Shown here one piece after another: positions 31,901 to 42,800 of a stretch of DNA of 64,000 nucleotides. Numbering within the stretch: position 1 is the first letter of the stretch; every line of letters starts with the position of its first letter. A program made the position numbers and the translations under genes. This DNA is from Ophiocordyceps camponoti-saundersi (nom. inval.) (lineage: Eukaryota; Ascomycota; Sordariomycetes; Hypocreales; Ophiocordycipitaceae), in NCBI GenBank assembly GCA_003339415.1, contig PDHQ01000024.1, forward strand, positions 62,001 to 126,000. The letters run 5' to 3'. The notes beneath the pieces were generated by a model that saw nothing but the letters and a program-made list of their open reading frames with translations, was not told the DNA's origin and did not search any database.

Positions 31901-32981
31901 TAAGAACAAACACAGCATGGTCAGCTTTACGCAGCACTTTTATTTTCGCGGTCATCTTTGCATCTCGACGGAGCTTCTGGACATGAACCTCTACGAGTTT
32001 ATCAAGGCACACGCCTTTCGCGGCTTCTCCGTGCGCATTATCAGGCGGTTCACCAAACAGATACTAAGCTCGTTGATCCTGCTCAAGCAGCGCAAGGTCA
32101 TCCACTGCGACCTGAAGCCGGAAAACATCCTGCTGCGGCACCCGCTGCACTCGGAAATTAAGGTCATCGACTTTGGGTCCAGCTGCTTCGAAAACGAAAA
32201 GGTGTACACTTATATCCAGTCTCGGTTCTACCGCTCGCCCGAGGTGATACTCGGTATGACGTACGGTATGCCCATTGACATGTGGAGCGTGGGCTGCATT
32301 CTGGCTGAGCTATACACGGGAGTGCCCATCTTTCCCGGCGAGAATGAGCAAGAGCAGCTTTCGTGCATTATGGAGGTGTTTGGGCCGCCGGAGAAGCACC
32401 TGATTGAGAAGAGCACGAGGAGGAAGCTTTTCTTCGACTCGGTGGGAAAGCCGCGCCTGACGGTCTCGTCCAAGGGACGCAGGCGCCGGCCATCGTCGAA
32501 GACGTTGCAACAGGTGCTTAAGTGCGACGACGAAGTCTTCGTCGACTTTCTGAGCCGCTGTCTGCGGTGGGATCCGGAGAGGCGGCTCAAGCCGGAAGAC
32601 GCGATCCGCCACGAATTCATCACGGGCCAGAAGCCAGCGGCCCCGGCGTCACGGCTACCAGCGCGGGAGTCGTCGCCAGTCAGGAGAAGTAACACGGTGT
32701 CGACACCGCGGCCATTGCCGGACCCGCCGGGAGGCGCGGGCCGTGGCGTCAGCGGGGGGCGAACAGCTTCGAGTCCGCAGAAATTTGTGCCGGCAGCGAC
32801 GAGGAGGATATCGGGAGCGACAGGAGCCACAGCAGCGAGCAACAACAGGCGAACCAGTGCAGGCAGCGGATCAATCAGCAACGGTGTCAGCGGCCTCCCC
32901 CGAGCGGCCGGCAGGACGACGAGCGGGAGGACAGATCTCGCTGCTGCGGGCGCGGTGGCGGCCATGACCCGCCGTGCATAG
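28902..32981 (+). CDS. pom1: DYRK-family protein kinase, Pom1-like
   Basis: Two exons (28902-31835 and 31896-32981) give 1339 residues. The first 920 residues are Ser/Pro/Arg-rich and disordered, with poly-Pro (PPPPPPP) near 310. The kinase domain starts at YRYEIIDVLGKGSFGQVV (about residue 924), has the Lys in VAVKIIRNKK, HCDLKPEN with catalytic Asp 1050 (Cys instead of Arg in the HRD motif, as usual in DYRKs), VIDFGSSC with Asp 1070, and the activation loop VYTYIQSRFYRSPEVILG with the YxY Tyr pair at 1082/1084, the second of which is autophosphorylated in this family. The DYRK homology box precedes the kinase (HEAIRIAMLNIYERGEIVDFEDIYFCG). A disordered basic C-tail of about 120 residues ends the protein. 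In S. pombe Pom1 marks cell ends and couples size to mitosis. The exact start is uncertain. Confidence 0.93.
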
Positions 32982-35900
32982 ACGGCGCGGGGGGAAAGGG
33001 GACGATGCGCGGCGATGCCGAGATTCCAGCCCTGCAGTTGGGTGGCCAAACAAGGCGATGGAGGTGATGGTGGATTTTATCCCGTGGCCGCATTATGGTC
33101 GACGATCTGACGCTGTTTGCGAATGTTCTGGAAAGGGGCTTCATCCGTTTGTCGATGCGCCACCCCCCTTTCCCATACTTCTTTTGCCGACGCCATTGAG
33201 TTCCGTGGCGTTTTCATTGCAGAGAAGCAGGCGTCGAGGGAAGAAAAGCTAGCAACCGACTGAATGATTGAAAGGAGTTGGCAAGGAGCAGGGAGGGAAC
33301 TAACGGATCTGTACGATATTCACTGAGAGGTGTAGAAGTTGCTGAAGCTGGTGATGGAAAGACGGGTGAAGGAATGAGAAGAGGGTGGAAGGGGGGCAAC
33401 GACGAAAGTCGCAACTACAGTTGTTATCATGCACAAAGACAGCAGGGGATATAGAGAATCTTTTTGATACCATGACTCTTGGTGCGGTGTCGGACGGGGA
33501 TGATGACGGGGATGATGATGACGATGACTACGATGACGATGATGACTGTATTGTGCCAGGCCGAGGCTCTGGGGCCGGGGCTCTGTTGTGGCTGCGGCGG
33601 CGGCGGCGGCGGCGAGTTTACCCTCTGTGTGTGTGTCTGTGGCGCTGCAGTTGCACTACTCTTAAAGGTAGGAACCTACCTACCTAGGTAGGTAGGTAGG
33701 TAGGTAGGTACTCGGTAGCAAGCACGAGCCACAGTGGTGCCTGGTCCGGAGCGGCGGCGGCGGCGGCTGACAAGGCACAGTTTTACGGGCGAATTGAGGG
33801 AGGGGGCGGTTTCTGTGAGTTTGTGTGTAGGTATGAATGTATGGGACGTATATGTATACGCCGTACAACGTTCCAACTCCGTTTACCGGTAGCTCCGGTC
33901 ATGTGTACGGGATGAGGATGACTGGGGTAACTAGTAAGGTAGATAGGTAGGTAGGTAGGTAATAAGTAAATGGGTCGCGAACGAGGCGCAGCTCGAAGGG
34001 GATGGGGAGAGGGAGGGGAGAAAGAAAAGACATGTGGCGCGCATGGTTTGCTACATGAATGCTCCTCATCTACGGATAGGTATGCGAGCTTTGATGGGCG
34101 GACAGGGATGGTGATGGATGTGTGTTCGGCTGTCGGATGGCGTCAGTTTGTCGAGATGCTGTGGGCGTGTGTGGGCGTGTGTGTGTGCGTGTAAGTACCT
34201 AGGTAGGTAAGTGGAAGTAAGGTGAGGCAAGAGACGGATTTTGGGGATTTGTATTTGTATTAACATGGATTTTTTCTGGAGGGGGGGGATGTTGTGTCGG
34301 TTATGGTTCTTTATGACTCAGTATGTATGTATGTACATATGTATGCATGGTTGTGTAAGTCGTCGAATTGAAGCTCTCTCGCTTCCGCTCTGTCTAGGTA
34401 GGTACAGTAGGTAGGTATGGAGCTCTAGAGGGTGGGTTCAGATGAATGGTTTGACGTCACGCAGCCGTGACTCTCGATCCCATGGCACCGGGTTTCCGCC
34501 CCTCCACATCCTCCCCTCCCCTCCCCCTCTCTTCCTGTACATACCCTTCCTTTCTTCCTTGTCTAATGCTTAGGGCGACTTTATAAATGGCAACAAGGAA
34601 GGATTTCTTTTTTCTTTTTTTTTTTCATTATTTTATTTTCTTGGGGTTTGGGAGGGAAAGGAAGGATAGACCTCGTATGAGTCTTCTTTCTTCCTCTTCC
34701 TTCTCTTTTTCTTTCAATTGGGGCGGGTTTTATTTTTGTGAGAATCCTGGTTTGAACGAGAACTTCCGAGTCTTGAGGAGGTTGTTTTTGGCTCGTGGGG
34801 AACGACGCTCCGTACCCGGACGGGAAAGCGGGAGAAGAAAAAAAAAGAAGCTTTCTTTCGGAGGCGCGGCTCAGAAGAGAAATGGATAACAAAGATTCCT
34901 TTATTTACTGTGTTTTTTTTTTGGTCCGTCTATGATATGTTTTGTACATGAGGGAAAACCAGAATCCGGGCGTGTAAGAGAGAGAGGAGAGAGAGAGAGA
35001 GGCAAACCGGCCAAGAGTCAGTCAGTTCAGGGCAAGGGTGAGAGAGGAGGAGGAGGAGGGGCGGTGTTAGACACGCATGCCGATACAAGACAAGGTGATG
35101 GTCGTGGGTGGGTGAGGGGCCGTTTTCCTCTTTTGGCTGTATAGATGAGTGAGTGAGTGAGTGAGTGAGTATGTATGTATTGTGTCTGCGTGCCTTTTCT
35201 GGTCCGCCCGAGAGACGGGGATGAAGGGATAGTCAAGGGGAGTTAATGATTAAAGTGTATGTGTGTGTGGGAAGAAGGAGGAGGAGGAGGAGGAGGAGGA
35301 GGAGGAGAAGAACAGGTATGGTGGTGGTGAAAGGCGACTTGATGTGCATGAGGGGGGCGTGTCCGTAGCTTTCGATGGTTGTCAGCATCGCAGTGTGCTT
35401 CGTTCTCGTGCTGCCCGCTTCTGATCTAGTGATGATGTTTTTTTTTCTTTTTCCCAGTTTTCTTTCTCTTTTTTTCTTTGCAATGTGTTTAGTTATTCGG
35501 GTTTATTTTTGTATCGTAGATTGCGGTGAGTTGAGGGTAGGGCTTCGTCTTTTGACCTATCTACATACATACCTCGGCATCTGCTGAGGGCCTTACCCTC
35601 ACCTCTACTACATACATACATACGCCCGCTCTTGCACACGAAGCGTTGGAATCCCCATCTTTTCTATCTAGGTAGTTTCCAGGGAGAGTCAAGAGTCTGC
35701 TTCGCCTCCCGAAAATGAATTCACCGTCTTTTTCCTGTCCCTCCTATTTCCAATCCACTTATTTTACGTGGAATAATATAATGCGAAAGAAGTAATGGGT
35801 TGCGATGTGATTGCCTTGTTTATTTATTTTTTAGGTACTTTGGAAGTTGTTTCTTTGTTTCTTCTTGTTGTTGCTGTTGGTTGCTCTCTCGAGGTCAGAA

Positions 35901-37730
35901 AGAGAGGGAAGCAATCACGAGGTTGGTGGCTCATTCTTTCTTATATGGATGTATGTTATGCTCGTGGTGTAGAGAAGAGTGAAGAGAGAGAAACAGAGAG
36001 AGCAGCTTCATGTATGTATGTATGTAAGATCCTTTTTTCCCGGACCGAGGCTTCGTTTCTTCGTAATGCTGTTGTCGTTGAATGCCGGGCCGAAGGAAGG
36101 GGCCGGTTTGCTCGGTGCGAGAGGGGCGATGCTTCTTTTTTAAACCCTCCCTTTTCTTTTCTTTTTTCCTTTGGGGGGGGGGGGGGGAGGGAAGTGGAAA
36201 GAGGTTGGAGGAGGGCATTCTTCTTTGTCAAATAACTTATGATATTTACATACTCCTCCCTCAGCAAAGGTTTGTCGTCGTGATCGTCGTCGTCGTCGTC
36301 GTCGTCGTCGTTACTTGTAGGGCCGAGAGACGGGCAGACGGAACGGGCATACGGCAATATTGGGGCGCCGGGGGATCGTGGTGGGTATGAGTCACGACCT
36401 ACCTAGGTACTTACACGCGCTGTCGTCTCATCTTTCTTTTTGGCCTGTTATGCAGTAACGGATAGATGCACACTTCTGCCTTGTAGGGATAGGTAGGTAG
36501 CTTATAGGGGGACCTAGCCTAGTAGGGGCACCGACCCAGTAGCCTATAGGCTATAGGGATAGGGAGGGGGAAGAGGGGGGGGGGGAGGAGAGGAGGGGAG
36601 CCGCTTTAGGCCCTTATCGATAATGGTTCTTCCACTTGCTTTCGTCCCTGTACTTCCATATTTTGGCCCTGTCACCGAACAACTCACCTCGAGTCCAATT
36701 GTCTCGTCCCTCTTCCCCCCCTCCCTCTCTCATCATCTCTTCCTTCTATTCTTCCTTCTTCTTCCTCTCTCTCGTATCCCCAAGACCCATGAATTGGAGA
36801 GAAGAATGCCGTCCTATTTCGTCCATGTCGCCATCCAAAGATGGAAGAGGGGGGAAAGGGGGGTAGAGGCCCCCAACACTTCCTCACTCACTCACTCACC
36901 CACTCACCCTCCCACTCTCCCATCTCTATCCTTACCTACCTACCTACCCGTCCCCCCCCCCCTCATACACGCCCCCTCCCCCCTCCTTACGCCCCTCCCC
37001 CCCGGTTCAAGACAGATTGGTGCATTGCCGCACCACCACCTTACATCTCGTTTGCCTTTCTTCGCCGTCGTCTTCTTTTTTCCTTCTTTTACCGATTCTG
37101 GCACCGCTCCTACTGCTGCTGCTTGCTTGCTGCGCCTTGAACCCCATCACTCTCGGCCATTTTGGGTCCGGGTCCGGGTCCGGGACAACAACAACGTGTG
37201 ACGCAGCGGTACGCGAAATTTAAAAAAGGATATTATCCATGTTTGCGAGGAGAGCTTCGGCGAAGTTGCCTGCATCCCTAGGGGCTCTGTTGTTAGTCAG
37301 ACTTCGGTAAAGGGACATAGGCCTTGTCTATGTATGTCCATTGCTGGCTATGCTGATGCCTTCGATGGAGGCAAGAAGGCGTGAGGACGGCGTGTCGGTA
37401 GTCGCCTTCTTGAGAGGTCCTGAGCCCTATAAGGCTGCGTCGTTTCGTCCCTTTTCTTTGCTTTCTTCATCCTCATCCTTCATACTCTCTTCGTCTTCCT
37501 ACTTCTCTGTGTCTCTCTGCTCTCTTCTTGTATTACAATCTTGCCCATATACCTACCTTGCCTACCTTCCTACCTACCTCGACGTCTATCGACATATCTG
37601 CTCTCGATTCATACACGCTTCCGTCTCCTCGACTGATCTACGCTTCTGAACCTTTCCCATTCTATCCTCTCCTCTTCCTTACCTCGGAAAGCAACAAGTC
37701 GACAACGACAACAACAAAAACTCGCCCATC
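32982..37730. other. 4.7-kb gene-poor intergenic region rich in microsatellites
   Basis: No convincing gene. It contains GATGAC-type simple sequence (33497-33545), a GGC tract (33595-33614), TAGGTA clusters (33670-33712, 33940-33962, 34195-34210), a TATG tract (34320-34350), GAGT repeats (about 35145-35170), a GGA tract (about 35275-35306), a GTC tract (about 36284-36311), and a 13-G run near 36175-36187. The 1 kb before 37731 is C/T-rich and probably the leader or promoter of the small gene. Confidence 0.55.
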
Positions 37731-37961
37731 ATGTGCTTTCAAATCGTCGAGGTTTACGCCCACTGCAGATGTCCATACTATACTCACGCCGTTGACCGCT
37801 GCCCGTCGTATGGCCGCCATGGCGTTGAGAGACGCACCGTCTACGTCGGATACGCTTGCAGCCGGCATTCGGGCCGCGCTGCTCAGCACGCTTCTTCTTA
37901 CAACTACTCCGACTCGGGATACCACAGCGCCGCCGGCTCTAGTCGTCGAGCCTATCGGTAG
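37731..37961 (+). CDS. Small Cys/Tyr/His-rich protein of a fungal conserved-looking type
   Basis: A 76-residue intronless frame with a clean ATG after a C/A-rich leader (CGCCCATCATG). The sequence opens MCFQIVEVYAHCRCPYYTHAVDRC and continues PSYGRHGVERRTVYVGYACSRH, then a Ser/Tyr-rich end. I recall many small fungal proteins with this MCF-x-I-V-E-V-Y, C-x-C-x-YY-x-H-x-VD-x-C, RT-x-x-VGYAC plan. The spacing of Cys and His (CRC, H, C, C, H) could bind a metal ion, but that is inference and no function is known to me. There is no signal peptide. The long AT-poor upstream region and the codon choice support a real gene. Confidence 0.7.
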   Translation: MCFQIVEVYAHCRCPYYTHAVDRCPSYGRHGVERRTVYVGYACSRHSGRAAQHASSYNYSDSGYHSAAGSSRRAYR

Positions 37962-39823
37962 AGTGGGAGTGATGTCTTTATGTCTGTGCCGGCCAATGGT
38001 TCTTCTAATCGCCTGACTCCTTCACGATATGCCCGACTATTATCTGCTCTCGTCGCTTCTCACTTTTTCTTGCGGACGGGAGGAGACGAGACCGTTCTGT
38101 TCTCCTCCCGTCCGGCCGCTTCTCCGTTCGACAATCGCCTGTCTTCTCACTTACTCGGATGACTTTACGACGGATCTTTCACCGCTATGAGATTTCTCCT
38201 TTACTCACGACACCGATCGATGCACAGACACGTATACACCACCGACAAAGAAAACACGAAAAAAAAATTTTACATAGAGAATCTGGATCGCTTCAACTTG
38301 TTTCTTGCCCATTATCGCCTACTTCCCGTCAACGGATGAGACGTTGACGATGTACCACCACCACTGTTCGACTACGCTTTTTCCTTTCGTCAAATAGACA
38401 GATTTCAGGGAGGACTCTTCGTCTGACGGAAGCTGGTGTGACGAGCTCATGATAATGTGTGTTGACGGAACTTCCTTCACCTTTTTCTTTGTTGTTACTG
38501 TGTTGTCGTTGAGACTTGGCATGTCAGCGTCGTTGCCTCTGGAAGGCATCATGTTTTGCTTGTCTGTTTTTTTCTGTCATTTCCTGCTTGTATGTACATT
38601 GCATAAGTCCGCTTCGCTGGGTTCGTCGCGGACGTGTTTCTGCTTAGCTAGGTGGGTAGATAGAGCGCAGGGCTGGTCCCAATTCATCATCATCATCATC
38701 ATCGTCATCGTCATGAAGAAGAACTACATCCGTGTCTAGCGAATACCTACCACTTACCTTCCTACTCTACTACATATCTGCCTACCAAACTACCAAATTA
38801 GGCAACCAAGCAACTACATCCCCAGGTGGCTAACTAACTGCATACCTAGGTAGGTAAGCAATCACCTCCCTGCTGTAGCTTCATGCGCCGGCCCGAGGTG
38901 GGCGGCGGCGGAGCCGGGGATTGCGGGGGCCGGGGGGCCGGGGGGAAGTGTAAAAATAGATGGGTTCACTTACCCAGATGGGGAATCGGCAGCCGCCAGC
39001 CGCTGATTCGCTGGCTTAGCGCGCCACGCTGCGCGGGTGGGAGGAAGGGACAAGGGGGGGCGTGTCCGACGTCCTTGCCGCAACCTCCAGCCGGGCTGCC
39101 TGTCCTCACCACCGACTTAGGCAAGGCACCTCCTAGTAGATACCTACCTACCTTGGGCTTCTCAACTCCGGCTTGGCCACTCCCGCGTTCGACAGCTTCG
39201 TCGAGGGACCTTGTCTTGCCTTCTAGCAGTACTGCCCGTCTGTGTGGGTTGGTTCTTCCTCGACTTGTCCCTTCCTTCACCGTCCTTGGCAATGGCTGTT
39301 TCTATGGAGGTTGCGCCTAGGCGAGGCTCCTGCTTTGCGCATCTGCCTCCTCCTCCTCCTCCTCCTCCTCCTCCTCCTCCTCCGGCTCTAGCTCTGGCTC
39401 ACTCCCACGCTGCTCGACCTCATCCTTTTCTCCTATCTATACTCTCGTCACCAGAATCCTCGTCTTCCTCTATCAACCCCCTTTGTTCCCTTCTCTCCTT
39501 TCCTTTTCCCCCAACCCGCCCTTCTGATATATTTTATACTACTTACCTTAATCTTACAGCCTCGGGCCCGGCTGAAGACGTTGCTCCGAAATCTGGTCGT
39601 GGCTGACTACCCTTTACACCCCTCTGAGACTCGATCGAGACCAAGTTTTCGTCTTCTCACTGCGCTGCTCGATACGAGCTTCGTCTCTCCATCTCCCCTC
39701 TTTCGCCTCCGATGGCCTGACTTCTGTACCCTATCTTTGGACAAGCCTTCTCAAGACAAAGCGGCCATGTTCAACTCGCTCTTCATTCACACCCTGGCCT
39801 AGAAGCCCCTACCGGACGCGGAC
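37962..39823. other. Intergenic: upstream region of the giant MFS-like gene
   Basis: No gene is called. Contains a TCA/ATC tract near 38688-38715, TACCTAC motifs (38745-38860), a TCC tract (about 39346-39382) and a pyrimidine-rich leader after 39400. A frame at 38883-39320 is Gly/Arg low complexity and is not called. Confidence 0.5.
39767..39802 (+). promoter_or_regulatory. Upstream ORF (11 codons plus stop) before the MFS-like gene
   Basis: An ATG in good context (GCGGCCATG) opens an 11-codon frame, MFNSLFIHTLA, ending in TAG 21 nt before the main ATG. If transcribed in the same leader, it would be expected to reduce initiation at the main start. Confidence 0.5.
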
Positions 39824-42800
39824 ATGGAAGCTGGCGATTTTGATATCACGCCAGCCCCTAGTGGCCGCCCTTCTCTGTCGCTGTTGCGACCCGATGATAA
39901 TGGCCACGATTCTCCGCCCGCGAAGAAGATCGATGGGCCTCGGCATCATCTGCTGAAGACGTCGACCAGTGGTCCCATCATCGTCGACGGAGACGCGCCT
40001 CTCTTGCCTCGGGTCCGTGACCAGATGTCCAAACTACTTCAGCCCCCTTTCCCGGCCTCGCTGTCGTCGACGGAAAACAAACCGTCTGCCTCTCCCGCAA
40101 CGCCGTCTTCACCTGATTCTGCTATCGAGCGTCTCTTGTCTGACCGGCCCCTGAATCGCTCCCATGGGCAGTCTCGCCGTTCAAATTTCAATCGCGAGGC
40201 TCTCGAGCGAGACCCAGAGACGTCAGATACTCGACGTTCGTCCTCTGTAGAGACGGCGCTCTTGCGATCATCAAGGACGGGTACCCCGGCGGCAGACGAG
40301 CCTGTCGTGAACCACAGCTCCTTCCGCCACGGTCTCAGTCGCCTCTCCAAGGTCCGTCCGGCTACCCATCACTATCCTGCCCATTCTATGGTCGCAGCTG
40401 GAGATAAGAGACGTGTCGACTACCGCTCACCGCGCAGCAAGGTTGCCCCGTTCGACCTGGAGACCGAGGGCGCTGGCGGGACGGAGCACGAAGAGATCTT
40501 TGCTTCCGGCTCATCGACGGCGGTCTCGCTGCAAGATACGTTCGATACACACTTGAAGGACAGTCCGCTTCGGATCATGGTTGATTCCCTCGCTTCCCAG
40601 ATCCCGTCTTTTCTAAGTCGTCTCCCAAAGGTTCAGCCCATATCCCAGGATTCGGGGACAAATGAAGGCGACGCATTGCCTCACTCGCCGGGACATGTCT
40701 TCAACTCATCCACTTCCAAGGTTCGTCCGTTCCACTCATCAGGGTCCGACGCGGCATCTCCATATGGCCGCCACTGCAAAGTCGGCCCCATTGCTGGCTC
40801 CCACAACCAAGCAAAACGGATATCGGATGGGAGCGCCCAAGGCGTTAATGACGCCTCAGACGAGTCGAGTCTCCACCACAGACTGCACGTTCCGATCGCC
40901 AAGGCGAGGCCCTTTGACGACAACACCTTTGATGCAGTCAGTTTCCCGCATATGCATCATCACTGTCCAAAAGTGCAGGCCTTCTCGGATGTACCGTCTG
41001 CTTTCCCATCGCAAGCCGCTCTGGATCAATGCGAGAGATGCAACCGTTCTGGACAACGAGAATCTGCGGACAGCGAGGAAGCCCCTGTCGCGCACCTGGT
41101 GCGCGAGCTTCAAGGAAAGAGGGACGCCAAAGTGCCCCCGGCATCGGTTCCGAGCAGGCACTCGATTTCTGTTGATGACAAGTATCCCATGCAGAACCGA
41201 CTGCAGATTCATTCCATCAGCACATGTGGCCGTGGCCCTACAGCCTCGAAGGGTGATCAACAGGCAGCCAACCGCCGTGACAGCCAACGCAAGACGTCAG
41301 TTACCTTTCCTCCGAATCCGGAAAGTCAGTATTTCCTGTACCAGACGGAAGGGCGCAGTCCACTGCTTTCTTCCCAAGGACCTGATGACGAAGCAGACGA
41401 GGACGCTGAAGGGTTTGTCCCGACAGCTGTGTTCGGTTCCGCGCCACCAAAGGAGGATACTCGGAAACAGCCGACTCCCAGCGAGTTCGTCATCCATGCG
41501 CCCGTTCCCATTTCCAAGGTCCGCCCTCACTTTCAGGAGCATGTTTTCGAGATGGATGCCCGGCACAACCCCATTTCCAAGGCGAGGGTGGCCGAGACCG
41601 GGGAGGCAGCTCAGGGCGAGCGCTCCACCGGCTTTGAGGGCGACGAAGACGAACCGAAAAGCCGGAGCCAGTCGTTGGGGTCTCTCCTCGACTACAAGCG
41701 TACCGTACAATGGCTCAAGGACGTCTTGAGCCACCGCGAATCGCATGCTACGAGGTTCACGCAGCGGCCCGAGCAGGACTCTGCCTCGTCGCCCGTGACG
41801 AGGAGGAACTCTGAAAACCTGTCTTCCGTCATCCGATCGGCTCGCCGTGTGAGCGAAAAGTCGCTGCAAAAGGGCACACGGTTCGATGGATCAGGTTTCA
41901 AGCGTACCGTCAGTGACTTGGAGAACCTGTTGAACGAAGCCCTGTCCATTGCTTCGCAGGTCGTCGACCGGCCCAAGGAAGAAGAAGAGACCCAGGCGAA
42001 GAGGCCTAAATGCAGACATGCGGCAACCTACTCTGGCCTCTCCAGGAGACCACGACTGCACGAAATCCTCAAGAGCTACTCGGGCGAAGGAGTCGTCACG
42101 GAGATGAGAGAATACCCTCACGAAGCCGACAGGACCCTCGTCTCCCCCAAGATCCCACACCGCGGGTCCAGCAAGAAGACGACGGCGTGTGTCGACCCCG
42201 GAGCCCACCAGAATCAAGCACGGCCTTTGAGGGCAACTGAGAATTTGGTAGGGCAGTCTCGCCCTGAACTGACACGTCATGACGGCTACCGAAGCTCGAA
42301 AGTGCACGGAACGGGCACAGCAGACCAACATCATCGCCACGCCAGGAAGGGCAGCGCCCGTGACGGTCTCGACCAGGAGAAAGAAGAAGCTCTCCCGGAG
42401 AGCGACATTGCCGGCCGTCCGATGCGGAGCGGTCACGGCGTAAGCCTGCGCCGGCGGTCTCATGTCAGCCTACGCGGAGCAGCCGGATTCAACCTGGCCA
42501 AGTCACGCAAGCGGCAGCCGACGGCGCGGGACTGGTCCCCCATCCGCAAGAGGTTCGTTGCTGCCGTGGTCTGCATCAGCACGGCGCTCGTGGGCGTCAT
42601 CCTGGGCATCTACGCCGGCCTGGTGCCGTCGATCCAATACTACATCATCGACCAGTCTCACGCCACGGTCCACGGCAACACGGGCTGCTTCCTGGGTCTT
42701 GCCACGCCGACACTATTCCTCTGGCCTCTGCCACTGCTCCACGGGCGCAAGCCTTACATTCTGTCGAGCCTGGTGTTGGCGATGCCCCTACTATTTCCGC

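Noticed and set aside
31110..32012. 300-codon minus-strand frame across the pom1 intron
   Set aside because: Antisense shadow of conserved kinase coding sequence.
38883..39320. 145-codon frame upstream of the MFS-like gene
   Set aside because: Gly/Arg low complexity at the start and no recognisable domain.
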